Positions 32,558 to 41,675 of a stretch of 64,000 nt of DNA are shown piece by piece. Within the stretch, counting starts at the first letter, position 1. Each line of letters begins with the position of its first letter. A program made the translations under genes and the position numbers. The DNA is from Kineosporia mesophila (lineage in GTDB: Bacteria; Actinomycetota; Actinomycetes; Actinomycetales; Kineosporiaceae), in the NCBI RefSeq assembly GCF_021129235.1, contig NZ_JAJOMA010000006.1, forward strand, positions 135,580 to 199,579. The letters run 5' to 3'. Under the pieces are notes generated by a model, which was not told the origin of the DNA, ran no database searches, and saw only the letters and a list, made by a program, of their open reading frames with translations.

Positions 32558-35500
32558 CCGAGTTCCTGCGCGACGCCTCTGCGGGATGAAATGGCAGCCG
32601 GCTGCTCTCGACGGTCTGCTCTGAAGGATGGGTTCAACAGGCCACCCAGAGCTAGATACCGGCGGCGGATCTCTGGAACGCGAAGACACCCGAACCATCC
32701 AGGGAGCAGCCACCGCATCGTCGCTGTCCTCACGACTTCGCCAAGTGTCCTGGCGGGTGGGCCGGTCGGCAGCCGACCGCCTCGGTCGGCAAAGATTCAA
32801 CGGACGACTGAGCTAGGTCTAGGGAAGGTCTTTGAGAACCCTAGGGTCCGCTCAGGTTGGGCACGCCTATGAACGGCGAGCAATGTTGCGCCGATCGTGC
32901 TCCAGACGATGGACTTCCCTCAGCGCCATGACGGTCGGCTCATCTCATCTCGACTGAACTTCACAGGTCTCAGCGCCGGTAAGTGAGGTGTTCATCGTCA
33001 GTGGCTGTTGGTGAAACTACGCCAAGTCTAAAGAGGTACGGCAGATCGACGCGACTGTGCCACGACCCTGGTGCTGGCAGGTGCATCCAGGTGGACTCGC
33101 TCTCGATCTGACGAATACTCAATGCCTACTGCTGTGCGTGGTGGAGCCAGCACGGCAATCCGGATAACGGTGCCGGAAGCGTTCTCTGATGCCAGCAATG
33201 TCGCGGCGCGAGCCGTCGGGGTTCCGTTGAGATAGTGGGCGACCACGCGACCCTCGCCCTCAAGCCGGTAGATCCTGGACGGCAGTCTGCTCGGCCAGAT
33301 AGCTGCGAGATCTGGAGGGCTGCCCTGCGGCGAAGCGGCGCAGGGCGAGGATGGGTCATAGAGCTGGAGCCTGGCTCTCCATGATTTCAACAGCACGGTC
33401 GTTGCGATGTCAGACGGGATCGAAGTAGGTGGAGGCCTTCGGATGCTGACGGCCGAGGAAATGGCTCATCACGTGGAACACGGTCGCGTCGATTTTCCTC
33501 AGCGCTTAGTCCGATCGAATGGCGCCGCATCCCATGATTGGCCTCGTACATGATGAGCGTCGAGTCGGGGCGGCGAATCCACCATTCAGCAAGACCGAGC
33601 GAAGAGCCTCTCTGCGGATTTTCAGCCAGGTGATGTTCTGAGAATTGCCACAACCCACAGAAGCTTCGACCATCTCCGACCGACGAGATCCCCGGAGGTA
33701 CTGGCGAGGGCCAGACGTGCCCGATTGATGTGACCCGCTGGTGGGCTCTGGAAGGACAGAGGAGATCTGTCCAACGCGGCCGGCGCACCCCCTGCCATCC
33801 CTCGTGGGCCGTTTCGGGAAGTGGCTGGCCGTGTGCCACGGTGTCAAAACTCATGCCGAGTGGGCAACGGGCCGTGAGAAATTCGTGGGTCGTTTAGCCG
33901 AAACCAATGGCCAAATTCGGCGGCGCGATGCAGCACCGAACGTTGAGTCCAGGCCGTGCCGAACCACCTCTCCTGAAGCGATCGCTCCGTCTAACCGTCT
34001 GAGGATTCGAAGCGAAGGAGTGGCAGATCTTGTGGCGAGAATCGGCAGGGCTCTTGAATCGGAGGATGGTGGCCCGGTGGCAATTGGCGGACGGGGAACT
34101 GTCAGCACGCGACTGACCTAACTGCGTTCGCCCAGCCGGCCATCATTTCAGGAGCAATATGACCGCAGGGCCATCTAGCCAAATCGAATGCGAACCTCTG
34201 GCAGTTGGCTGTGTCCGTTCTGGTCGGCCAAGTTGTGGGTGACTGAGCCAGTGTCTACGAGTCAATGGCTGCCAGATCGGGAGCCCGCCAATCCAAAAAC
34301 TGCCAGCGGCGATCTGGCTAGGTCAACGAGTAGACCGCCAGTGGTTGGTTAGGTGGCAGAACTGGCTTGCCGCTGTCCTGATTTTGGTTTCCAAGATCCA
34401 CGTTCGTGGCCGTGGTTGAGCGCATAGGCGCGAATCTGGCCGCTGACACCAGGATGCCTCAAGACATGTCGGGAGCCATGCTCAACGCTGGGATCCCGGT
34501 TGCCGTTCGGCTGAGTCCGGTTGTGGTCTCGAGGTTGAACATCCCAGCGAAGGAACCTGCCGGCCGAGGGCAGACAACCAACACCGGGGCGATGTCCCGT
34601 TCGGCGCGTCTTCGAGTCACGTCCTGGCGAAAGCGCGTCGTTGTCAGAGCGACCCAAGCACAGGAATGTTCGTGGGCCGCTCGCGCGTGAGCAGGCACCC
34701 GTCCGGGGCAGATCCTGTCGTTGAGGGCTTCTTACCACTGCTTCTCACATCGAGCTCGACGCCCCTATGAGGGTTTCGATGGCCACTACCTTCTCTATTG
34801 ATCCGCACTGATCGGACCGTGGCCGGTCTGCTTCTATCGGCTCTCTTCGGATGGCAATCTCGATCCGCGTCGAAGGATCCGGACGTCCATCGGCTCGACG
34901 CCAAGGTTCAACCGATACGTATGACCTGCGACGGTAGCGCTGCAGAAACAGGGAGGCAGATGAGGGCCTGCGCTGAGAGATCCTCAAGGGGGATTCTTCG
35001 GCTGGGCCAGACCGAACGGAGCGTCTTAGTTCAGGACTGAAGGAGTGTGAAGACGCCACGGGCTGGTGGTGTGTGTTCGTCGATTGGCTGGAAGGCACAT
35101 CAGGACTCATGGCAATGCATTGATTGGTGTCACCCAAATCCGTCGGAGTCTTCCAGACCGGGCTCCAAGCGGTTGATACCGGCGGTCAGTGGGGAAGCCG
35201 TTGTGCGATCAACATTGACGATGAGTCAATGAGGTCAACCACCCGAGGCCCGCGTACTTGGGGGTGGGAACCAAGTCCATGGGCGTGCCCCGGTGATTAG
35301 TTGCTGTGAGGTAGGGAAGACCGGGGGACTAACTGGGATGTGTCCCGACGCGATCCCGAAGAACACCGGACCGCACACCGCCGCGTCAGATGCGTTCCGC
35401 TGGGGAGGGAGCCATCGAAGTCTGCGCTCGATCAAGTCCGTGACGTTCATCCTGGCGTTGGTTTCGGGGCTAATGGTGAAGCGTTAATAGAGCAGGGCAA

Positions 35501-35802
35501 GAGGCGGTCGTGAAGTCCAGCTTGGGTACCGGAAACCACTTGGTGAGTAGTGGGGCTGCGAAGGTCTTGCTTGAGACGCCGCAGAGCTGTGAGGACCTGC
35601 CCGCTACATCTCGGCGGTTGTTGGCCGGCCAATGCGAGCCCGTCTGGGGCGGTGCAAGTCCACACGGTGCTTGGGGATGGGATCGGGTTCACGACGTCAT
35701 GTTGGGGCGCCGGGCCATGAGATCAGTTCACGAAGCGGAACGGGTCGGGTGGAAGGTCGGTCAGCGCCTGCGGTGATCGCAGAGATCGGCACCTTCTCGT
35801 TC

Positions 35803-35873
35803 GTGATCAGGCGAGCTCCCCTGTCTTCAGCCGGGAGACGCCCTCACCTTCCGGGGAAGGTTTGCATGATCAC
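35803..35873. repeat. REP-like inverted-repeat element, copy B
   Basis: Starts GTGATCAGGCGA and ends TTTGCATGATCAC. It is 71 bp long (copy A is 69 bp) and shares an exact 24-bp right end (35851-35874) with copy A at 14475-14498. Confidence 0.65.
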
Positions 35874-35924
35874 GCCCAACGGAGCGAAGTGTGTCTAGGC
35901 CACTGCAACGGAGACTGGATGATG

Positions 35925-36100
35925 GTCCGGGAGTCCGGGAGTCCGGGAGTCCGGGAGTCCGGGAGTCCGGGAGTCCGGGAGTCCGGGAGTCCGGGAGTCC
36001 GGGAGTCCGGGTGTGCGGGTGTGCGGGTGTGCGGGTGTGCGGGTGTGCGGGTGTGCGGGTGTGCGGGTGTGCGGGTGTGCGGGTGTGCGGGTGTGCGGGT
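35925..36100. repeat. Compound 8-bp tandem repeat
   Basis: Ten copies of GTCCGGGA (35925-36004), one transitional GTCCGGGT (36005-36012) and eleven copies of GTGCGGGT (36013-36100). Because the unit is 8 bp, all six frames stay open and spell 8-residue repeats; these are not proteins. Confidence 0.95.
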
Positions 36101-36850
36101 GTTTAGATATCCAGGAGTCCAATGGTTCAGAAGGGGTCAGGCTTGTTGGCCTGGCCTCGGGGATAGGCGACAGCCAGAGACCGAGGCCGACTGGTGGTGT
36201 TGCTGGGGGATAAGGAGAGGGACTGTTTTCACGGTCCAATCCTGGGCGAAGTCGGTTCGGAATATCGGGCGGCAGCCGGCCCGGGGACAACCCCTTCGCA
36301 GCGAATCGCCAATTGAGAGGTGCGGCCGAAGGGACACGGGCTGGCGAGAGCACCCGACGAGATTGGGCTACGCCCGCTCGCTGGTCGCCCAGTGCCGGCT
36401 GGTCATCGGGTGTCATCCGTCGATCTTCACCGAGGAACTGGTGAGCTCCTGACCGGATGTGAGGACAACCCGATCATGATTCGGAAAGTGACTCAACGCG
36501 CACTCGTTGCGCCTGACCGTTCGGGTGGCGAGAGCGCGCGTTACGGGTGCAAGTGCCCGTCGAACGCCGCTTTGAAAATCTGTGACACCACGCCGGTAGA
36601 CATAGGCGATCGATCACCTATGAGGTTGAGGTGGCTCTAGGGGCCTGGCTTATCAGTCGGAGAAGGCGGCTCGAGGGCGGGCCGACGTCGGCGCGCGGAC
36701 AGACCCCATTCCCTAGGCGCTGCATCAGTCACGCATTTAGAGGGACGGCCGGAATTGGTCTGATTGATGTTGGCGGACCGGTTCCGGATGGACGCGTTCC
36801 GCTACGCAGTCCGCGCCTCCCGTAGCGGCGTCATGGTGAGGTCATCTCGT

Positions 36851-36866
36851 CGTTTCACGTGGAACA
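36851..36866. promoter_or_regulatory. parS: parS-like site 10
   Basis: CGTTTCACGTGGAACA, 14 of 16, identical in sequence to site 6. Confidence 0.82.
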
Positions 36867-37070
36867 ACGAGCCCGACGCGTCGAGGCGTAGTTCCGCGGG
36901 TCAATCGCCACAGCGGCCGGAGGATTGTGCCATCACATTCACCACCTGACCGGTGACTCGCAGTACATCGGGTCTTGCATCATAGGTAGTGTGATGTCGG
37001 CATGGTTGACTGAAGCCATCTCGGGGAAAGAACGTGGTGGTGGCTCGGCGCACATCGCTCATCACTGGCC

Positions 37071-37079
37071 TGTGGACAA
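37071..37079. promoter_or_regulatory. DnaA box upstream of parA
   Basis: TGTGGACAA is a perfect inverse TTGTCCACA, 176 bp upstream of parA. TTTTCCACA and CTGTGGATG motifs follow within 135 bp. It may link parAB expression to DnaA, as inference. Confidence 0.5.
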
Positions 37080-37254
37080 TGTGGGGATCCCCAGGTGTGG
37101 ATGACTGCGGTGGATGACGCGGATGGCGTCCTCACCAGCTCTGATGGGCTCGATCAGCGGGCATCCACTAGCGAGGAAGTTTTCCACAGCCGGGAAAACC
37201 TGTGGATGAGCGCACCTAGACGGGTCGAACGCGAGATGATGGCGGAGCTGGACA

Positions 37255-39210
37255 ATGGAAGGGACGTTGGTGAGCGAATTGGGCTGGCCCTCGGCAGCAC
37301 TCAAGCGAATGGCCAATGGTCTTGGTTGGCCTAAGAGCGACCACAAGTTGGTTTCCCGTGAAACATCGCCCCGCAAACCTGAGTCCGACCCTGAGCCCGC
37401 AGCCAAGCGCGCCACTGTCTTCGCACGAGCGGCCGGCTCTGAAACACAGCCCGCAGTCGAAGTGACCTCTACGACGGAACAGTCGGTCGACGTTCCGCGA
37501 ACTGGACGGCACGCGGCGCCGACCCCGGTCGTGCAGCCCTCAGTGGTAGCCCAGCCCTCAGCATCGCCTCAGCTTCAAACACCGCCTCACCCACTGACTG
37601 CTGCTCCTTCGGGAAAGGCCGACCGGGACGATGACGGGCTGGCTTCGGTTCCGCCGGTTGACCAAGGGCCGGCGCCTGAGCCATCGATCGACCCTGACCA
37701 GCGCCCGGCTCAGCGCTCCGACACTGTGGTAGATCTGCGCGATGCAGTGGTCGGCCTGCGTGACGACGACATTCCGCCCGCTCCGGTAGATCGCTTCACC
37801 ACCGGGGGAGGAGTGTTCGCCGTGGAGAGATACGATCGTGGCGATGCACCTTTGAGGATTCCGGGCCGGCCGATCGCGACGCCTGACATTGAAGAGATCG
37901 TCGCGGCGTACGCGAGCCGGGCGGCTCTTGGCGAGAATGGCACTTTGATCGACATGGACCGGGCCGAGCGACACGGAAGCGCTCCGGCCAATGATCACCA
38001 GCACGTCGGCGCCGACAACGGTGCCAGCCGGACCGGGGCACGAGCCCTGAGTTCCCCCACATCATCTCCAGAGGTTCGGATGTCATCGAGCAACGAGCCC
38101 AGCAATGCGGACACTGAGGCCGGATACTCGGTTTCTGTCACCCGTCCCTGGCTGGGAGTGGAGCTGGGAACTGAACCGACTCCGGGATTCCGGCAGCCGG
38201 TCCAGCGTCCTGCGGAAGCCCGAGAGACTGGCGCAATGACCGCACCGCCGGCGACAGGAAGTCAGCCGCTGGTCGAATCGATCTCGCTGATCGACGACAC
38301 CCCGCTCGCGCTGGAGGTCGCTGAAGACACACGCCGCCGCATCGCGCTGGCCGGGCGTCGTTTCCCGCGTCCGAAGGAGACACGGGTGCTGACCGTGTCG
38401 AATCAGAAGGGCGGCGTCGGTAAGACGACGACGACGGTCAACCTGGCGGCGGCTCTCGCCCAGGCCGGCCTGCGGGTGCTGGTGCTCGACAACGACCCGC
38501 AGGGCAACGCGTCCACAGCGCTGGGCATCGACCATCACGCCGAGGTGCCGAGCATCTACGACGTGCTGGTCGAGGGCCTGCCGCTGAAAGATGTCGTGCA
38601 AAAGTGCCCGGACGTCGAGAACCTCTGGTGCGCACCGGCGACCATCGACCTGGCCGGTGCCGAGATCGAGCTGGTCTCGCTGGTGGCTCGTGAATCGCGG
38701 CTTCAGCGGGCGGTGGCCACCTACCTTGAGGAGCAGGAGGCCGGCCCGGGGCGTCTCGACTACATCCTCATCGACTGCCCACCGAGCCTGGGGCTGCTGA
38801 CGGTCAACGCGTTCGTCGCGGCGCAGGAGGTGCTGATCCCGATCCAGTGCGAGTACTACGCGCTGGAGGGCTTGTCCCAGCTGCTGAAGAACGTGGACCT
38901 GATCAAGGGGCACCTCAACCCCCGGCTTCACGTCTCCACGATTCTTCTGACCATGTACGACGGGCGTACCCGCCTGTCGTCGCAGGTTGCCGACGAGGTT
39001 CGGGCACACTTCACCACCGAGGTGCTGAAGACAACGGTTCCGCGGTCGGTCCGGATCTCCGAGGCCCCGAGCCACGGGCAGACGGTCATGACCTACGACC
39101 CAGCCTCGAGCGGCGCGCTCTCCTACCTGGAGGCCGCCCGTGAACTGGCAGAGCAGGTCCTTGACGACAATGAGCGCGAGCAGCGACAGGCCCACGCAAA
39201 CCGCACGTGA
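37255..39210 (+). CDS. parA: Chromosome partition ATPase ParA with long N-terminal extension
   Basis: ParA (651 aa from ATG 37255; a GTG at 37270 after GGAAGGG is an equally good start) is a deviant-Walker ATPase that moves ParB-parS complexes over the nucleoid. The catalytic domain begins near residue 375: KGGVGKTTTT at 385-394, the DNDPQGNAS loop near 413, Walker B YILIDCPP at 503-510, and the C-terminal EAPSHGQTV motif. Residues 1 to about 375 are Pro/Ala/Asp-rich and probably disordered, much longer than usual. The parS-like site at 37350 lies inside the gene and encodes VSRET, a motif also present near the N-terminus of some actinobacterial ParA proteins. parB follows after 280 bp. Confidence 0.95.
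   Translation: MEGTLVSELGWPSAALKRMANGLGWPKSDHKLVSRETSPRKPESDPEPAAKRATVFARAAGSETQPAVEVTSTTEQSVDVPRTGRHAAPTPVVQPSVVAQPSASPQLQTPPHPLTAAPSGKADRDDDGLASVPPVDQGPAPEPSIDPDQRPAQRSDTVVDLRDAVVGLRDDDIPPAPVDRFTTGGGVFAVERYDRGDAPLRIPGRPIATPDIEEIVAAYASRAALGENGTLIDMDRAERHGSAPANDHQHVGADNGASRTGARALSSPTSSPEVRMSSSNEPSNADTEAGYSVSVTRPWLGVELGTEPTPGFRQPVQRPAEARETGAMTAPPATGSQPLVESISLIDDTPLALEVAEDTRRRIALAGRRFPRPKETRVLTVSNQKGGVGKTTTTVNLAAALAQAGLRVLVLDNDPQGNASTALGIDHHAEVPSIYDVLVEGLPLKDVVQKCPDVENLWCAPATIDLAGAEIELVSLVARESRLQRAVATYLEEQEAGPGRLDYILIDCPPSLGLLTVNAFVAAQEVLIPIQCEYYALEGLSQLLKNVDLIKGHLNPRLHVSTILLTMYDGRTRLSSQVADEVRAHFTTEVLKTTVPRSVRISEAPSHGQTVMTYDPASSGALSYLEAARELAEQVLDDNEREQRQAHANRT
37350..37365. promoter_or_regulatory. 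parS: parS-like site 11 inside parA (CCCGTG core)
   Basis: GGTTTCCCGTGAAACA, 14 of 16. It lies in codons about 32-37 of parA (LVSRET). A degenerate right half-site (GCACGTGAAACG) overlaps the parA stop near 39203-39214. Confidence 0.7.
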
Positions 39211-39365
39211 AACGAACAGCACGACAAGAGACCAAGACCGACCAGTCGTGACAACGGCCTTGGTTGCGACTGGGGCGTTCGGACGAGAACGGCCAGTAGC
39301 CACCCGACTCGACGGGCGGAAGGGTTCAGCCTTGAGGCATATTCGTCGAGTCGGGATGTACGAGC

Positions 39366-39400
39366 TGCGCCACATGGGTGAATCTCACCCGATGGGCGCA
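39366..39400. other. Hairpin in the parA-parB spacer
   Basis: TGCGCC...GGGTGA (39366-39381) pairs with TCACCC...GGCGCA (39385-39400) with a short internal mismatch, loop of 3. Possible attenuator or RNA-processing site in the 280-bp spacer. Confidence 0.45.
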
Positions 39401-39490
39401 CAGGCAAGGCCGTTGACGGGGACTCGACAGCCAACCGGCGCAAGCACGTGACAGAGCGGAAAGACCCATGCGTAATGACGAGGAGCAGGC

Positions 39491-40618
39491 GTGAGCGATA
39501 AGCGTAGAGGCTTGGGGCGAGGCCTCGGAGCGCTGATCCCGCCGCCTCCGGCCGCCCGTCCTGCTGGCGACAGCCCGGTGGACAGTGCTTTCTTCAGTGA
39601 GCGTCAGGACGGCGAGAGCCCGGCTGACTCGGCGAAGGTGAAGACCCCGGCCCCGGTCAAGGAGCCGGCGGCCAAGGCCACGCCGGAGACGACGGACACC
39701 AAGGTCGACCTGGAGACGAAGAAGCCGGCCGAGCCCGAAGCGCCGAAGGGCCCCGAGCTGGTCCAGGTGCCGGGTGCCTACTTCACCGAACTTCCGGTCG
39801 GCACCATCGGGCCGAACCCCCGCCAGCCGCGGACGGTGTTCGACGAAGAGGCGATGGACGAACTGGTGCACTCGATCAAAGAGATCGGTGTTCTCCAGCC
39901 CATCGTCGTGCGAGCGGTGCCCGGCACCGACGCCGACGGCAAAGAGATCTCGTACCAGCTCATCATGGGCGAGCGCCGGTGGCGGGCGAGTCAGAAGGCC
40001 GGGCTCGAAACGGTTCCGGCCATCGTCCGCGACACCAACGACGACGACCTGCTGCGCGACGCCCTGCTCGAGAACCTGCACCGCAGTGAACTGAACCCGC
40101 TGGAAGAGGCCGCGGCCTACCAGCAGTTGCTCGACGACTTCGGTTGCACGCACGAGGTTCTGGCCACGCGGATCGGCCGGTCCCGGCCGCAGATCAGCAA
40201 CACGATCCGGCTTCTTCGTCTGCCGTCCAAGGTGCAGAAGCGAGTCGCGGCCGGCGTGCTCTCGGCCGGGCACGCTCGTGCGCTGCTGGGTCTCGAAGAC
40301 TCCGAAGCCATGGACAAACTCGCGACGCGCATCGTTGAAGAAGGGCTCTCCGTCCGATCCACGGAAGAGGTCGTCAAGCTCACCGATCCGAGCGAGACCA
40401 AGTCCAAGCCGCGCAACAAGCCGAAGGCCGGAGGCAAGAACGTCGAACTCGACGATCTGGCGAGCCGCCTGGCCGACCTGCTCGACACTCGTGTCAACAT
40501 CGCGCTCGGGCTGACCAAGGGCAAGCTGAGCGTCGATTTCGCCAGCGTCGAAGACCTCAACCGGATCCTCGACATCCTCACTCCGGAGCTGCGTAAGGCG
40601 TTCCAGAACGGGCAGTAG
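39491..40618 (+). CDS. parB: Chromosome partition protein ParB
   Basis: ParB (375 aa) is a CTP-dependent clamp that loads at parS and spreads along DNA. The GTG start at 39491 has AGGAG upstream and gives the classic opening [16 protein letters not shown], the ParA-interacting tip. After a Pro/Lys-rich linker (about 20-95), the ParB/Srx CTP-binding domain carries GERRWRA at 160-166 and [10 protein letters not shown] at 184-193. A helix-turn-helix that reads parS is at about 212-230 ([14 protein letters not shown]). The C-terminal dimerisation domain is about 315-375. All key motifs are intact, so the nearby parS-like sites have a cognate reader. Confidence 0.97.
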   Translation: MSDKRRGLGRGLGALIPPPPAARPAGDSPVDSAFFSERQDGESPADSAKVKTPAPVKEPAAKATPETTDTKVDLETKKPAEPEAPKGPELVQVPGAYFTELPVGTIGPNPRQPRTVFDEEAMDELVHSIKEIGVLQPIVVRAVPGTDADGKEISYQLIMGERRWRASQKAGLETVPAIVRDTNDDDLLRDALLENLHRSELNPLEEAAAYQQLLDDFGCTHEVLATRIGRSRPQISNTIRLLRLPSKVQKRVAAGVLSAGHARALLGLEDSEAMDKLATRIVEEGLSVRSTEEVVKLTDPSETKSKPRNKPKAGGKNVELDDLASRLADLLDTRVNIALGLTKGKLSVDFASVEDLNRILDILTPELRKAFQNGQ

Positions 40619-40620
40619 AA

Positions 40621-40684
40621 CCGAACACAGATTGAGGACGCCTACCAGCACGCGTGCTGGTAGGCGTCCTCAATCTGTGTTCGG
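40621..40684. terminator. Perfect 64-bp palindrome between parB and the ddl-like gene
   Basis: Two exact 32-nt arms (40621-40652 and 40653-40684) meet at CACG|CGTG with no spacer. It starts 3 nt after the parB stop and ends 9 nt before the ligase stop (40694). As RNA it is a very strong bidirectional terminator; as DNA it could extrude as a cruciform. Confidence 0.9.
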
Positions 40685-40693
40685 GAAGAACCG

Positions 40694-41635
40694 TCAGACG
40701 AGAGCCCGTTCGACCAACTGCCGGTAGACCGACGCCGGTGACAGCCCGGCGGCCTCGATCGACATCGGCAGCAACGACGTCTCGGTCATGCCCGGCGCCA
40801 CGTTGACCTCGAGGAACCACGGTTGCCCGGTCTTGTCCACGATGAGATCGGTACGGGAAACGTGGCGCAGCCCGAACGCCTCGTGCGCAGACAGCGCGGC
40901 AGCTTTCACCGCGGCTTCGGCCTCGTCGGAAAGCCTGGCCGGGCAGAAGAACTCGGTGGCCCCGGCGACGTAACGCGCGTCGAAGTCGTAGAACCCGGAG
41001 TCCGGCACGATCTCGACCGGCGGCAGGGCGACCGGACCGTCGCCCGTGTCCAGCACCGTCACGGCGACCTCGACCCCGGAGATCTGCTGCTCGACCAGCG
41101 CCACATCGCCGTACGCGAAGCAGTCGACCATCGCCCGCGGCAGCGACTCCTCCCGGCGTACGGCACTCGCGCCCAGCGCCGATCCACCCCGCGCCGGCTT
41201 CACCACCAGCGGCAGACCGAGCCGTTCCACGATCGAGGTCAGCACCCGGTTCGCTCCGAGCTCGCGGAAGATGCCGTGGGGCAATGCGACGAATCGTGGT
41301 GCGGTCAGCCCGGCTTCCGCGGCGACACTCTTGGCCACGGACTTGTCCCAGGAGAGCCGGCACGCGGCCGGATCCGACCCGATGTAGGGCACCCCGACGA
41401 GTTCGAGAACGTCTCGTACCGCGCCGTCCTCACCATTGACCCCGTGCAGCAGCGGCCACACCACATCGATCTGACCCGACCGCAGAGTGTCGAGCAGCCG
41501 GTCGTCGACATCAGTGACGGTGACCTCACATCCAGCCTCACGCAGGACCTCGGCGACCCGGCGGCCCGACCGAAGGGATACCTCGCGCTCGTGCGAGAGG
41601 CCACCCGCCAGGATCAGAACCCGCGGTGACAACAT
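40694..41635 (-). CDS. D-alanine--D-alanine ligase family ATP-grasp enzyme
   Basis: The start is the ATG at 41635 (MLSPRVLILAGG), 9 nt after GGAGGT, giving 313 residues; an in-frame ATG at 41659 is a weaker choice. The ATP-grasp architecture shows the N-terminal LxGGLSHEREVSLRSG loop, HGVNGEDGAVRDVLE (about 70-85), YIGSDPAACRLSWDK, VVKPARGGSALG, the metal-binding EVNVAPGMTETS near the C-terminus, and SLLP. These fit D-Ala-D-Ala ligases, which make the dipeptide for peptidoglycan. The protein is somewhat shorter than typical Ddl (about 360 aa), and NVAPG replaces the usual NTxPG, so a paralogue with a different amino acid is possible. It forms an operon with the aminotransferase upstream. Confidence 0.85.
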   Translation of the reverse strand: MLSPRVLILAGGLSHEREVSLRSGRRVAEVLREAGCEVTVTDVDDRLLDTLRSGQIDVVWPLLHGVNGEDGAVRDVLELVGVPYIGSDPAACRLSWDKSVAKSVAAEAGLTAPRFVALPHGIFRELGANRVLTSIVERLGLPLVVKPARGGSALGASAVRREESLPRAMVDCFAYGDVALVEQQISGVEVAVTVLDTGDGPVALPPVEIVPDSGFYDFDARYVAGATEFFCPARLSDEAEAAVKAAALSAHEAFGLRHVSRTDLIVDKTGQPWFLEVNVAPGMTETSLLPMSIEAAGLSPASVYRQLVERALV

Positions 41636-41675
41636 GACTTCCGTACCTCCAGCAGACATTTGTTTGTGACGTGAA

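Larger units (their letters stand above)
22036..37254. other. 15.2 kb gene-free, parS-rich region between rsmG and parA
   Basis: Across this stretch no reading frame shows a recognisable family, a good ribosome site with sustained GC-rich third positions, or homologous architecture; the longest (about 300 codons, 30260-31162, plus) has an unprotein-like composition. Sampled GC is roughly 55-60% against about 70% in flanking genes (by eye). It contains about ten parS-like sites (24404 to 36866), DnaA-box-like groups (about 22.3, 28.5-28.9, 37.1 kb), a pentanucleotide array, a compound octanucleotide array and two REP-like elements. It may be a centromere-like ParB loading region, decayed DNA or both. 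Confidence 0.7.

Noticed and set aside
33028-33396. 122-codon minus-strand frame
   Set aside because: Part of it looks mildly protein-like, but there is no start context, family match or codon bias.
33465-33480. Candidate parS (CTCATCACGTGGAACA)
   Set aside because: Only 11 of 16 bases match; it could be a decayed site but is too weak to list.
35862-36452. 196- and 173-codon frames through the octanucleotide array
   Set aside because: An 8-bp unit keeps every frame open; the repeating GVRESGSP or HTRTPAHP products are an artefact of the repeat.
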